Assembly: GCF_002775205.1 (NCBI RefSeq)
Contig: NC_036447.1
Span: 8,854,501 to 8,918,500, forward strand
DNA length: 64,000 bases
DNA from: Xiphophorus maculatus
Lineage: Eukaryota; Chordata; Actinopteri; Cyprinodontiformes; Poeciliidae
Reading direction: 5' to 3'
Every line of letters begins with the position of its first letter. Positions within the stretch are counted from its first letter, which is position 1. This document shows positions 36,701 to 46,479 of the stretch, piece after piece. The notes under the pieces are model-generated. The model was given only the letters and a program-made list of their open reading frames with translations, searched no databases and was not told where the DNA came from. The translations under genes and the position numbers were made by a program.

Positions 36701-37921
36701 GGAAAAAACCAAGAGCCCACTGCACTGAACCCATTGAAAACCTCCTGGTTATTCCACCAATTATTGATTTCTGAACTCTTCCTGAGTTAAAACATTAGTT
36801 TTGTTGTTTCTAAATGAATATGAACTTGTTTTCTTTGTATTATTTGAGGTCTGAAAGCGCTGCATCTTTTTTGGTATTTTGACCATTTCTCATTTTCTGC
36901 AAATAAATACTAAATTTTTGCTTGAAATTTTAGAAACATGCTGTCAGTAGTTCATAGAATAAAAGAACAACATTAATTTTACTCAAACATAAACCTATAC
37001 AGAGTAAAATCATACAAACTGATCATTTGAAGTGGTCTCTTAATTTTTTCCGGTGCGATATGGTTCATTTCTGGTACTGATTTGTCTCCCTGTACTTCCT
37101 CTGGGTTTTATGGTTTTACACAAACTAAGTGATCTGATTCTACACGACTACAGTGCAAAAACATACAGTTTTAAGAAGGTTTGATGAGTTTCTAGTGCAA
37201 ATATATTAATACACTAGAAATAAGACAAAACTAGCCTACACGTAGCTTTACATCAACATATAGGAGCTTATTTTAAGTCAGTAATTCCTTAATATTGATA
37301 AAAAGTACAATATTAATTAATTACTGACTTAAATATCTCCTATATCTTGCTAACAAGTTAACTTCTAAGTTACGTTTGTCTTATTTCAAGTCATTGAAAG
37401 ATATTTTGCTTCAAGTCATGTGCACTAGAAACAAAAAGGAAAAATACTAGACAAGACTTTTTTTGCAGTGTACATATGACTCTCAAACTGTATCAAAAAT
37501 TTTAAAAACAGAACTGTGGCAACAGGGAAGTAGTTTGTTCTTCAGTTTAAAAATTAAACAAACCCCATTGTTTGATCTCTTGCAGTGATTATTACAAATT
37601 AACTTCCAGTCCACAATCAGATGGGAACTTCCTTCTATATATCTGAATTTAAGTTGTTTAGGCAACACAATAGCTCAGCTGTTACCTGTTCTGCTCCTCC
37701 AGTTTGGCCAGCAGCTCAAGTTCATCTGGACTCAGATTTTCAGAGTCTGCAGGAGAGGCTGCGGGTGCCGACAGCACTGCATCATGGGAGGAAGAGTCTG
37801 GGCTGAGCACTGGGCTGCCTGTTGATGGGGGGTCTGCGTCCAAACCAGGAGGAGACGAGGGGCACTCCAGCTGAACTCCAGTGGCGCTCTCCCTTTCTGG
37901 GCTGCTGCTGGGGATGGACAT
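9424..37921 (-). CDS. evi5l: Evi5-like TBC-domain Rab GTPase-activating protein, complete spliced CDS
   Basis: Nineteen coding exons (minus strand, high to low): 37921-37686, 34609-34420, 32873-32649, 29538-29464, 27670-27545, 27392-27249, 27152-27063, 25534-25437, 25196-25136, 24499-24446, 24017-23985, 21180-21040, 19365-19249, 18289-18149, 18048-17872, 16919-16773, 16139-16044, 15910-15815, 9741-9424. Every boundary has AG/GT, phases match, and the 2565 nt give 854 residues plus TGA. The product follows mammalian EVI5L closely through the TBC domain and coiled coils (human is about 800 residues). From the family, TBC proteins speed GTP hydrolysis by Rabs; EVI5-class proteins act on endosomal and centrosomal/cytokinesis traffic. 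The fit is better to EVI5L than to EVI5, judged by the N-terminal Ser-rich block and the acidic tail ending LDN. The ATG at 37921 is the first in the exon in frame; the frame continues open upstream without another ATG. The paralogue assignment is from memory and would benefit from a tree. Confidence 0.95.
10015..10490. repeat. Tandem dimer of an about 230-bp dispersed repeat
   Basis: Two diverged head-to-tail units. Landmarks recur about 231 bp apart: 'cag(g)caaatg' near 10022 and 10249, 'atggtactaattcgg' near 10143 and 10374, and 'gtgtctgcagtctg' near 10180 and 10411. It lies in the last evi5l intron. The unit resembles a repeat common in fish genomes, probably derived from a DNA transposon; the superfamily is not certain. 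Confidence 0.7.
14190..14560 (-). mobile_element. tRNA-derived SINE, minus strand
   Basis: Read on the minus strand, it starts with a tRNA-like head (gggctgcacagtggtgcagt, then ggtagcactgttgcct, an A-box-like region). It continues with the widespread fish body that includes 'gcatggagtttgcatgttct' and 'cggcttcctcccacagtcc', and ends near 'gccagtctgtca' and an outer 'ggatgaataaaa' tail. The B box is degraded ('tcgattactgac'), so the copy is likely dead. It sits in the last evi5l intron. Confidence 0.75.
15815..25534 (-). CDS. evi5l: evi5l coding exons 8-18: post-TBC helix and long coiled coil
   Basis: Exons 25534-25437, 25196-25136, 24499-24446, 24017-23985, 21180-21040, 19365-19249, 18289-18149, 18048-17872, 16919-16773, 16139-16044 and 15910-15815 encode residues 363-749. 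After the end of the TBC domain (FQKVIPHQFDSCPDKL, YQVKYNPKRMKK) the protein becomes heptad-rich, with many Leu, Glu, Gln and Arg residues and repeated LRE blocks (SRLREAELLGAL, MKLRELETLRSF, VRLREAQAQAEL, VRLREADSMAVM). Several exons are near multiples of heptads, and all from 24499 on are phase 0, so exon skipping would keep frame. The 18048-17872 exon holds a run of five glycines before HWKESPKK, which breaks the coil. In the family this region mediates dimerisation and partner binding. Confidence 0.94.
17090..17650. repeat. Dispersed repeat, copy 1 of a direct pair
   Basis: Shares ordered blocks with 32945-33430: 'cacattttgca', 'gaaaatgag' followed by 'gtttcaaaaacct', 'gttacctagc', 'ctgctggttttac', 'caatggctg', 'ttttcaa' and 'tgtttgcagccattttca' then 'gtgcgagt'. 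Copy 1 also has a (CAG)n run at 17532-17549. Both copies are in evi5l introns in the same orientation. Probably a non-autonomous transposon; I could not define termini. Confidence 0.7.
18365..18712. mobile_element. Tc1-like MITE remnant
   Basis: Left end 'cagtattttgcaaaagtatt' followed by 'catatcc', right end 'gggtatgaatacttttg'. These are the inverted ends typical of a Tc1-like fish element. The inner part has 'ttggtttatcacataaaat' next to the right end. No coding sequence is left. Confidence 0.65.
20556..20752. mobile_element. 197-bp MITE with 15-bp inverted ends and TA target duplication
   Basis: Left end TA-CACTGAAAAAAAG (TA at 20554-20555) and right end CTTTTTTCAGTG-TA (TA at 20753-20754). 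Ends are near-perfect inverted copies. The interior is AT-rich, with no ORF. Ends and target site resemble those of the larger element at 3621-4416, so it may share the same mobilising transposase. Located in the evi5l intron between exons 21180-21040 and 19365-19249. Confidence 0.8.
21386..22214. mobile_element. 829-bp non-autonomous DNA transposon with 14-bp terminal inverted repeats
   Basis: Left end TATTGACCCTTTGC at 21386-21399 is an exact inverted copy of GCAAAGGGTCAATA at 22201-22214. Interior is less AT-rich than the intron around it, has a TGACGTCA CRE-like palindrome at 22190-22197, and a repeated 'tgacggctgc' at 21937 and 21961. No long ORF. The superfamily (P-like, or other) is not certain. 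Confidence 0.75.
22650..22995. mobile_element. Palindromic MITE
   Basis: The left half ('aataatttctcaatattgat', 'actagttccact') is mirrored by the right half ('agtggaactagtac', 'aataagctctta'), with a centre near 22850 and the block 'aagtgattatttcacttata'. Shares inner blocks with 37151-37470. It can form a long hairpin. Confidence 0.65.
23045..23420 (-). pseudogene. Tc1-like transposase remnant, minus strand
   Basis: Minus-strand reading gives FQQNNDPKCTPR (about 23250-23290) and, further on, ERFSHSLDLNLIQNLW (about 23155-23205), decayed forms of the Tc1 transposase motifs QQDNDPKHT and WPSQSPDLNPIENLW. The reading frame is broken by stops and shifts and the key catalytic context is lost. 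It is a dead relic inside an evi5l intron. Confidence 0.7.
23985..24017 (-). CDS. evi5l: evi5l 33-nt microexon
   Basis: Encodes ESAALADRLIQ (residues 434-444), identical to the mammalian EVI5L segment. Acceptor TAG at 24018-24020 and donor GTATAG just below 23985. Phase 0 on both sides, so it can be skipped or included without a frame change. Confidence 0.9.
24696..25003. mobile_element. hAT-type MITE with perfect 8-bp target-site duplication
   Basis: Ends TAGGGCTGTAAC and GTTACAACAGCCCTA are inverted repeats with one insertion difference. GTTTAAAC flanks on both sides (24688-24695 and 25004-25011), the 8-bp duplication expected for hAT transposition. The interior has no transposase. It lies in the 0.6-kb evi5l intron between exons 25196-25136 and 24499-24446. 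Confidence 0.85.
25538..27062. other. evi5l intron between coding exons 7 and 8
   Basis: No coding exon or well-defined element. AT-rich; ORFs at 25692-26134 (plus) and 26446-26697 (minus) show no family features. Short simple runs only. Confidence 0.5.
27063..32873 (-). CDS. evi5l: evi5l coding exons 3-7: TBC (Rab-GAP) catalytic domain
   Basis: Exons 32873-32649, 29538-29464, 27670-27545, 27392-27249 and 27152-27063 encode residues 143-362, all in phase 0. The domain starts at IRKGIPHHFRAIVWQLL. The arginine-finger motif RRDIARTYPEH is near residues 187-197, and the glutamine-finger motif GYCQGSAF is in the short 75-nt exon 29538-29464. Both dual-finger catalytic residues are therefore present, and the GAP should be active. 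Later hallmarks include MPEEEAFCVFVRLMQEY, FRSQSFHTSMYASSWFLTLF and FDIFMYEGLEIIFRVGLA, which match the EVI5 family almost residue for residue. Introns here are large (29539-32648 is 3.1 kb and holds a full DNA-transposon copy). Confidence 0.95.
27521..27542. repeat. Poly-T tract next to evi5l exon donor
   Basis: A run of about 22 T on the plus strand ends directly at the splice donor of exon 27670-27545 (donor 27544-27541). On the transcript this is a poly-A right after the GTAA, so length variation could affect splicing. Confidence 0.8.
27930..28110. repeat. Fish-type dispersed repeat fragment
   Basis: Contains the block 'agcccaaagctggtgtcatt' followed by 'cgtgatgatgt' and 'ggagcttcttaaagagaca', which I recall as a common fish interspersed motif. 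Boundaries are not clear. Confidence 0.35.
30272..31147. mobile_element. Non-autonomous TA-flanked DNA transposon, copy B
   Basis: Starts CACTGTAAAACATTTGAAG and ends with the inverted CAAACGTTTTACAGTG, followed by TA. It is an inverted copy of 3621-4416. On its minus strand it keeps an open frame (31171-30884, about 95 codons: RRKRQEWELFPRMLSG, PEMEVCYTDLTRV), which is broken in copy A. No transposase motif is seen. It sits in the evi5l intron between exons 32873-32649 and 29538-29464. Confidence 0.8.
31150..32640. other. evi5l intron sequence without recognised element
   Basis: AT-rich, with a 12-bp T run at 31660 and a short direct repeat 'accaaacacc/accaaacacc' near 32427-32450. No exon, RNA gene or transposon recognised. 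Confidence 0.5.
32945..33430. repeat. Dispersed repeat, copy 2 of a direct pair
   Basis: Same family and orientation as 17090-17650 (see shared blocks there). This copy has an added hairpin 'gttgagtttgcaaactcaac' at 33298-33317 in place of the CAG run region. Confidence 0.7.
34046..34130. repeat. Two adjacent strong hairpins, probable MITE remnant
   Basis: Hairpin 1 (34046-34082) pairs TTTTCTTAATC with GATTAAGAAAA-type sequence around a short loop. Hairpin 2 has a perfect 14-bp stem: TTTCAGCTGGTGTG (34095-34108) with CACACCAGCTGAAA (34117-34130) and an 8-nt loop. The stem sequence resembles ends of fish DNA transposons. Confidence 0.7.
34420..37921 (-). CDS. evi5l: evi5l coding exons 1-2: Ser/Pro-rich N-terminus and pre-TBC region
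   Basis: Exons 37921-37686 and 34609-34420 encode residues 1-142. The first about 55 residues are rich in Ser, Pro and acidic residues and look disordered; they extend roughly 35 residues further than the N-terminus I recall for human EVI5L. Then come a conserved acidic stretch (SPDELELLAKLEEQNR, residues 64-79), a Ser-rich linker (SGSRRNSGSSL within residues 88-100), and the conserved lead-in DTWILWGRIVNEWEEW before the TBC domain. The AG of the last partial codon plus G of the next exon makes Arg79, confirming the junction. The first coding exon begins after an acceptor at 38061-38063, so about 139 nt of its upstream part are 5' UTR. The 3 kb intron between the exons carries Tc1 relics, a palindromic MITE and SINE-like sequence. 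Confidence 0.93.
35405..35860. repeat. SINE/LINE-tail-like dispersed repeat
   Basis: 'tccattttatttataaagca' then 'ctgctgtacag' resembles the common fish motif of 'tttatttatatagcac' with 'aaagtgctttaca'. A related fragment is at about 24575-24640. Class and ends are uncertain. Confidence 0.35.
36170..36490 (-). pseudogene. Tc1-like transposase remnant, second copy
   Basis: Contains the plus-strand blocks 'tctcaattgcattaaggtct', 'actttgactgggccgttcta' and 'gttgtcctgttggaaggcga', the reverse of the Tc1 WPSQSPDLNPIE and QQDNDP coding regions. Its right end has 'ggtgtgaatacttctt'. Frame destroyed. Confidence 0.65.
37151..37470. mobile_element. 320-bp palindromic MITE with TA target duplication
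   Basis: Left end TA-CAGTGCAAAAAC and right end TTTTTTTGCAGTG-TA. The inner halves mirror each other ('ttaagtcagtaatt' against 'aattactgacttaa', centre near 37307). It ends about 215 bp from the first coding exon of evi5l, in the intron after it. Confidence 0.75.
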
Positions 37922-38999
37922 GGTGCTGAGGATGGAGTGTGAGGAGTGACACAGTGTGGGTGCAGTAAAGGGGTCTCTAGCGCTGGTCTCCCTCCTCACT
38001 GAGCCTGGCTGTCGCCTGATTGGGCAGCTGGAGGGCCAATCTGATCAGAAATCCTTAAACCTGTCATGGATACAGAAAAAAACTCAATTTACAAACAGAT
38101 ATTTAACATGACAAATATATTTATCAGAAATGTTCTTGTCATTGTTTTCTGCTTTTTAATTTTTATTAATAACTATTTCTTTAAAAATGAGCATAATAAT
38201 CTTGAAATGAGACAAGAATGCCAAGAATGTTCAATTTGGAGACCATTTCATTCACTTCACTGTCCTCAAAATAGAGAAAAATCACCAAAGCTCACATCTT
38301 GCTATGCAAAGATGTGATTTTTAAAATGATCTAAATATCAACATTACATTTAGAACTGAAACAATTAATGAAATTAATTTAGTAATTGATTAATTGTTTG
38401 CTAGAGTAGACAGACCCAAAAATGGGCATTGGCTGAAAGAACATTTTCAAAGCACTAATTAAGCCAAAACTTTAATATATATAAAAAGCATTTGTCTGTA
38501 ATTATGTTCGATCCTGAACTGATCAAGTGGCAGTTTTTGCCTCACATGGTTCAAATTCTGTAAACTCCCATCAAGCACCTATTGCTATCAATCAGTTAAT
38601 CCACAAAATCATCAACAGATCAGCTCTAAACTTTATTGATATAAAGTCAAGCAAAAAGGGAGGAGCTTTTCACATTTCACTTTTTTTAGCGGCAGATGCA
38701 TCCTTTGCTACAAATGATTAAATGTTCACTAAAGGAATGTTATTTTCTTTATTTAAAAAAATATCTAAATGGTTAAATGAAACAGCTACAGAATGTGGCA
38801 ATTTCTTTATCCAATTAATTGACTAATTGTCAAAATAATTAATTGTTACATTACATGCAGAAACCATTTTCTTCTCCACAATAACACAAAATTAATAAAT
38901 AAATTATGTAAAAACAAAACAACATGTATATACTCCCTTTTTTCTTTTTGCCAACCTTACATGTTGCAGATTATTAGTATTACAATTTTCAAATAAGAT

Positions 39000-39300
39000 G
39001 ACGCGGCAGGACGAAGGTATGGAGGAGAATGATGGATGAATAGCAAATCAACACAGCACAAGAAATCCAGGCAGCACAGGTTAGCAAAAGCAAAGCTCCA
39101 ACACTGGTAGCATCTGGTGAGAGGTCACAAAAGCACCACACAACAGTAAGACAAGAACCTGACAGAGAGCAAGAGATACAGTCGGGTATAAATACACAGG
39201 AAAGGTAATCAGGGGAAACGAGGGACAGCTGGGGACAATCAAGGGGAGACTCAATTAACTGAAAATGACACAGAAACCTAAATTAACACAGAAAAAAAAC
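39000..39300. repeat. Fish-type dispersed repeat
   Basis: GC-richer, purine-biased stretch with 'ggtaatcaggggaaacgagg' then 'gacagctggggacaatcaag', recalled as a common fish repeat. No coding potential; class unclear. Confidence 0.35.
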
Positions 39301-42300
39301 AAAAACCTTACAAAGATGGATGTTTTCTTATTAGAAAACTTCAACAGAGACCTGACACTGGCAACGAGACTGAAGGAAATCCTCCTAATCTCACATAAAG
39401 TACAAAACTTAATAAGGTACTGCAGATACACAGCATGTAGGAGAGGCAAGGCGAGGCAGGAGCGTAATAACTATCCGAGGACTGCATGGGAAAGAGACAA
39501 TGATTACATTCATCCACTGCAACCAGCCTGAACAAAACAACCATTAACGGTTCAATAAAACCAGCTGTGTTTGTAAAAAGAGCCTTGTTTAAAGGGAATC
39601 ACAAACACCATCATTTGGGTCGAAACATAATCTACCAATATAAACTAAATCAGGTTACGGCCAATAAAGACTTCTTATTACAAAGCACATTGAGTTTTCG
39701 TCATAAAATTGCGACAGCTGGGGAACCTCAGGCATTCTGGCCCCATCCTGTTGATCACAAGTTCACTTTAATTCAACCGACTGTAGGAAGTAAAATGAAA
39801 AACGCAATGCTGAACTTTAGACACCAGCAGATGCTAGCCTCTGGTTTTGAGAGTGAATACAAAGGAATAAAAGGATCATTCTGAAATACCGACTTCAGAA
39901 AAGGTTCCTGGCTGCTTATTTGAAAATTTTTTAATCTCATGCACAAGTCTCAGCTTCTGATTACCACTTTAGACAGTTACTGTAGGCAGTGTGAGACTTT
40001 AAGGCAGATTAAAATGCAGAGATGCACCAAACCATGTGCTGACAGTCAGAATCGGCTATTTTTATACTTTACATGCCATAAAAAAATCTAATTATATTCT
40101 CTGAGAAGTGAACACACCATTTCTAAAGACCTATCAAGCTCATTCAGGCTAAAAGAGAGAGTTAGACTTAAGCAGATAACAGGAAGCTGAACATATTAAC
40201 AGGAAGTGGGTGTATTTAATCCTAATGCAGAGTCCAGTTCTGTCTGCTACAGAAGATGCTTGATTAGGAAATCTTAAGAGTCTATTAATAGCTAAATAAG
40301 AGTATCTACAGGAAATGTACAGTTAGACTGACGGTTGCTGTCATGGAGTCAACAGTATTAATTGTACTAATCATTGTAAATGCTAGTGTAAGATGTTAAT
40401 CATTTATCATCATTTATGAAAAATTATAACATCCTGTTTCCCAGCAGAGCTGCGTAACGCCCACTGCTCTCTCTTTCTCACGCGGGGTGTTGCAGCTGGT
40501 GATAACATAAATAATAAATGACCATATATGCTGGTTAAGGCCCTCTTACAGTTAGAATAAATTAAGAATTTATCAGTCTAACACAACAGTAAGTCACAGA
40601 TACATATTTAAATTTTGAAAATAATGTATTTATTTTGAATGAACCTTGCAGAAAATATCGGGATCTTGAAAAACGTTCCCTTCTTTTCAGGTAAACCTCG
40701 ATGCAGATTGTCTGGTTGTGTGATTACTCTGGATTTCTCCAGCCTCAGGCAGTGACAACTGGAAGGCTGACAAACAGCTGATGCCTGGATCCCTTCACAA
40801 CATGGGCAAAAAACATATTGATTAGACTTTTCCAGCCTTGTATACTATGAAGATCTTGTTATGACAAAAACAATATCCACAAAGACCTACATAATTCAAG
40901 GAACGCGTACAAATCTGAGCAGCACTCACATTTCCAAAGAGATCCAATCCCAGCTGTGTGTGCACATGTCTTCCCTTCAGGGCTATCTTTTCTTTTTTTT
41001 GTGTAAATCTGTAGCTGCTAACCTTGCTGTGGTTCAGATTCATGATCTCATGTTGGACTAGTCACATTGTCTCGACATTCAGCTGCTCTACTGTCCTTGT
41101 GACTGCTGCGGCTCCATGCTGTTCAAAGCGCACCATTGTAAAGGAGGGAGGTGTTTTTCTATTACTGCAGCTCAGTGATCTCTGCCTTCCACCCACATTT
41201 AACATGCAAATGGTGTGATTGACTAAATACTACTTGAAGCATGCATACATGCATCATATGCACGCATATATTACTGTAAAAGAGTAAAATGGTCAAAAGA
41301 CAAATGCAGCAAAAGGCTTAAGATGTTTCCTACTGAGGTGGAAAGTGGCTCTGTCGAAGAGCAGTTCCTTCCTTCCACATGAAAATTTTATGGGCAAGAG
41401 AGAAAAAAAGCATATATAATATGTAATGGAAACACTCTTTTGTTGCTAATGCACAGACCTGGACCAGTTTTTTATGTTACTGATAACGACGCTTAAAATG
41501 ATCCATATTTTATCGCAGAAGGATCATTTTAAATATGTCAAAAAACAACCTGTAATTTGACTGTATTTTATAAAATGGAGAAAACAAAATCCCATGTGAA
41601 AGCATTTCATAAATGGCAACACAGAATCAGTGGCTTAATTAGTGGAACCCCTGTAGTTAATGCATTTTTCCTTCAATCCAGGATAAGAAGGTTTTCTCCT
41701 AGAAACATTTTCCAAAGTTGATGATTCAGATTGAGGAATCTGATTTCCACAGTCTCTTTAGATCATCCAGAGTTTTACAGTAAAACTGAAATGTATTTCA
41801 GCATATTCCTTCTTTTTCCAAAAATATTGGAAGAAGCAACATTTGGAGTTTTTTTCCCCCTCAGCCTTAATCTTATTTAATCTCAATTTTGAGATGTATA
41901 CGTTTGGTTTTATTAAGAAGTCTAAGATGCCACACAGGAGTTTTACCAGCCTTACCGTCCTCCTCACCATGTCTGGCAGCAAAATATACAATGATCCTCC
42001 TACTAGTGTCCAGTTACTTAAAAATATAAATCAGGGTCTCATCATATTTTTACTAGCAAGAAGAAATAAACATAACTGGAAACACTAAGAAGAACTAAAG
42101 TAAAACAGAAACAAGGCTGATCTAAGGAACACAGAATAATAAAACCTCAAAAAAACTCAAAACAATCCAAGACATAGCATGCTGATCAACTCTAAAAAGT
42201 AAGCATAATCGTTTCCCACCCCCAGTAATGGTATTTTACAGTTATTTTTAAAGGAGAAAATATTATTATTCTTCGTTAATGCATGAAACCTACAGCACTG

Positions 42301-42822
42301 TGCAGAACAACAAGGTAAAAACAGACTGAGGGACAAACAAGGGTGGGTATACTTTCTTTTTCGTATGACTTTCGGTACAAGATGTAAACAGTCTAATCAA
42401 TGCTTCATATGCGGCTCAATGATGCATCAGACTCTGTGCTGATAGAGTTCTATTAATATTCAGGCATCTGTGCATCAATTACCAAAGGACATAATCCAGC
42501 ATCATTTTTTGGCAACAACAAGCTACCCTCTAAACACCCTTCAACAGTACAGCCTGCACAACTCTAAGATTTATGCAATTTCACACGCTCACGTTCTGCA
42601 GCAGATTTTTTTTTCCCTCTGGGGTTCATCTAAAGCAAAGTTCTTGTGTTGATGCACTACAAATCAAAAGAGACACTTTTCATGCAGCTGTATTTTTAAA
42701 TGATTTTCCAGAAATTGAATGTTGTGACATGATGTAACTTTTATGTCAGAAGAACTATTACAACCTGTAGCAACTGAATTTCCATCACAGAAACCATGAA
42801 TCAGAACTGGAAAAAATATTCT

Positions 42823-42858
42823 ACACACACGCACACGCACACGCACACACACACACAA
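42823..42858. repeat. CA-rich microsatellite
   Basis: Compound run of (CACACG) and (CA) units. Other short dinucleotide tracts are a (TG)n at 2063-2080 and a (CA)n at 61119-61136. Confidence 0.85.
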
Positions 42859-45800
42859 AGAGTTTTTGGCTTCACAAGAAGAGGCTGCAGGCTCTAAGAC
42901 TACCAAACAAAACATTCAGTAGTGGAAAAAGTTTGAAAGGAAGCAAGAAAAGCAGGAATTGCACACCTCAAGAAATTGTTAAAAATATACTGATGTGCTT
43001 CTTTATTTAAATTTAACATTATGAAAAAATTTAACCCTTCATATCATGGAAAAATGATCTACCCTCTTGACACAAGAATAAACTCAAGTTTTTAAAGACA
43101 TGGCGGCGTTATAATTAATTGTTAGTCGATTGATAAGACCAGTCAACTTTAGATGAACTTAATGAATGCTACTACAACGTTTTACTATCTGTATAGAAGC
43201 AAAGCTTGTTTCCACCTGTTTTTGAAAACGTATACATACAACATTACAGGTCTGATGAAATTTCTCTTATTTCTAGTCAATGAAGCAAGGTTTACCAAGA
43301 AGAATATTAAACTACTTTGAATCCAATGAATGAAAATCAATGAAGAAGTTAACATTAGCACAATACAAACACATGTAGCCATTTGCACATCTATGCCCTC
43401 GTATCTGGCAGATTTTACACTTGGTTGGATCCAGTTACACACCTACAGGCTGAGAGAACAATGAGCCCAACAGATGATGCTTCTACTACAGCAGCCAGGT
43501 CATCAAGCTGCTGCCTGTTTCCATGTGTCAGCAAAGCAGACAAAGAGCAGAGCTGCACACGCAGGCCGGCCAGCAACAAAGCAGCCACGCATCGACTTCC
43601 TGACTTTACATAAATAGGACAAAAATATGACTTACTTATACTAACATTTACCCATGGCATTCATCACTAATTTTAAAATAGTACAGGTCAAGGACTGGTT
43701 TGATTATTATTTAAAGATTCTGGTGATTTTAGTCTGCTCATGTAAATTTAGGCTGCAAAATATTAACTTAATAAAACACAACAACAATTAAATATTTCAT
43801 CAAATAAATGGCAGATATGTTGAAACAAAAAGCAAGCATTTTTATTGTAATGTGTGGAGGGAAATATTTCAAAAAGCTTTTTTTTTTTTTAAATAAACCA
43901 ATGCGAAAATTCTGAAGAAATGAATTTAGAGAGTTTGCAAACTCAAGAGACAAGAGTTGACACTTTCACACACTGGAGCATGAGTTCATCTGAGGGCAGT
44001 TTAGCCATCGAAGATCCAGAATACACAGACAGGAAATGATACAGTTTTTTATGCATCTACTAAACATGATGCCGGTTCAGTCTACTTGTTTTTGTTCACT
44101 GATACACAAGGATTCATAATCAATGGAGACATTGTTAATCCATTAAATGTATAGTTACATTTTTTATGTTCATTCAATGCTAAAAGAAATCAGGAAAGAA
44201 ACTGTTCTGAATAACTAGAATCCTGAATAACTGAATCCTATAGGTATTCAGTTATCCAATAGGATTCAAGTTATTGGACCCCCACTAACTTGAATCCTAT
44301 TGGATAATACCAATAAGCTAATTAAAAGAGAAACAACAAAGCTTAATTGATGACCACAGGCAGAGGCAGCTGTTATAACATTGACAGAAAGTCTTCCACA
44401 CACAGCAGCAGCTGCCAGTTTTCACAAGCTACAGTCATAAATCAGCACTGACCAGTTAGAAAACCTCATGAGCAATGACACTAAATATATTTTGTATTAA
44501 TTTGTACCTTTTACTTTACAGTAATGTTACAATTGTTATTATGTATGATTGTGTCATTTGTTGCGGTGGTTTCTTGGTTAAGTTTTGTTTTTCTGCAGGT
44601 CTACAGGCAGACTATAGGGTTCTGACTTGTGTTCTCTCTATGTTTGAGCAGCAACATGGCCAAAGCCGTAGTGCTCCACTTATAACCACACTTTTCAGAT
44701 TTTTAAAGTAATTTTTTAAAATAAATATGTATAGTTTTCCTTCTACTTTTCTGTTTGTTGCTCCATCACAATAAAACATGATGCAGCTTGTACATTTGGA
44801 AAAATTCATGGGGAATGAATACTTTTGCCTCTACCTCTGCTGTTTATCTGGACATATCATATAATGTTGTAGCTGCGATTTAATCCTCAGAAACTTCATC
44901 CTCATCAGTCTTTCAATGTTATGACCCAAATATGAGACTCACCACATTCCTGTCAGTGCAACTAAAAACAGATGCAGACGATAATGAACTTGGACAGCAG
45001 CAGGAAGACAAATGTATGTAGACGTTACGCCTGGTTCTGTTCAGATAAGCACATCCCTCTAACACAGATAGTACAGCAGCAGAGGGGAAGCTGGAGTGTG
45101 GTTGCGTGGCATGGTTTTGTTTTGTTCATGCGTGATTGTGGAATCTGATAAAGCAGAGGTTTTTGAATCATCACTACTCAAAAAGAAGGTCACCATAAAA
45201 AGTGAGAATCTGATACCTGCTTTTCTTGATGAAATGTGTAACTTTTGCACTGAAAGTCGATTATACATATAAGCCTTAAAGGTTTACAGAGCTATCGTGA
45301 CCTTAGTGTTGATGCAAAATGCTGCATAAAAGGTCTTATTTAAAAATGACAGAGATCATGAAATCATTGAATAACTTCCCTTCCTAAAAACGTTAAGTGC
45401 TTGAGGAAGCTCTTTCATTTTTTGACAAGTCAGATATACTTCTAATCCTCCAGCATCATAGCCCGAAGAAAAATCCCTTCCCCACCTTTTATTACACATG
45501 CATAGTTAAAATTATATGTGTTTGGAATAGATCAATAAATGTGAGTGATTTGACTTTCTGGCTCCCAGTTTAGATCACTACTGTTTCTATTTATCTCTGA
45601 AGTCTAGAATATTTAAAGGATCCACCTGTTAAGGGTCAAAATAGCAATTATTCCTGATTTTTTAAGGACTTTAATTTGCAAATAATGAGTTATAAAATAC
45701 TTAGATAAGGGAGAGTGTTTATAAAACACATAAGTTCCTTCAGCTTGGTAAGCACTGTAAAAAAAAAGTAACTTCAAAGTGTAATCCTAAACATTAACAT

Positions 45801-46479
45801 TATTTACATTTTGCATATTGACTTTATGTTAATTGTTTTTTGAAGCTTAAACCAGAAGAGCAAAATCTTCTTAATAATTACAATTTAATTTGTCTACTTA
45901 TGTCAGAACTGCACAATATATAGCAAATATTTTGTCGTCACAATAATGAAGAACTGTCATAATATTTGTTGTGAACTTCCAGTTAATATTCAATACTGGT
46001 TAAACTCAAACAATATGATCTGCTTTTTGAGGTAAGAAATTATTCCAAGAGATTTTAGTTAAAGTTTAACTTAAAACGTTGCCTCAGTCGGTGACTCTTC
46101 TCTTTGACCTTCCTTTATATTCTGCCAGTAGGTAAAGTATAAACATATTTCAGGGGAGCTGTGTGTTATGAATGGGTATGTTAAATTAGTAATAATTAGA
46201 AATTGTCAAGTAAATTGTTGCTGAAAAAATTGTTACATGAATTTAACATTTTGTGTCCTAATAATTAAATTTATAACATGAAAGGACAAACCAGATGAGC
46301 AAAATGAATTTATATTTATCTTGGAAAAACGGATTTATGTTTATCTCGGTTGAGTCACCACACTTAAACAACTGGCTAAATGTAACTTATTTATGGGTGA
46401 AATGAATCCTAGATTATCTCTTCATGGTGGCACATGTTTGTGATTTGCAGATTTCTGACAGGAAGTGAAAAAATCTCAG

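Noticed and set aside
42823..42858. CA/CG run as a regulatory or Z-DNA site
   Set aside because: Simple repeat only; nothing beyond composition supports a function.
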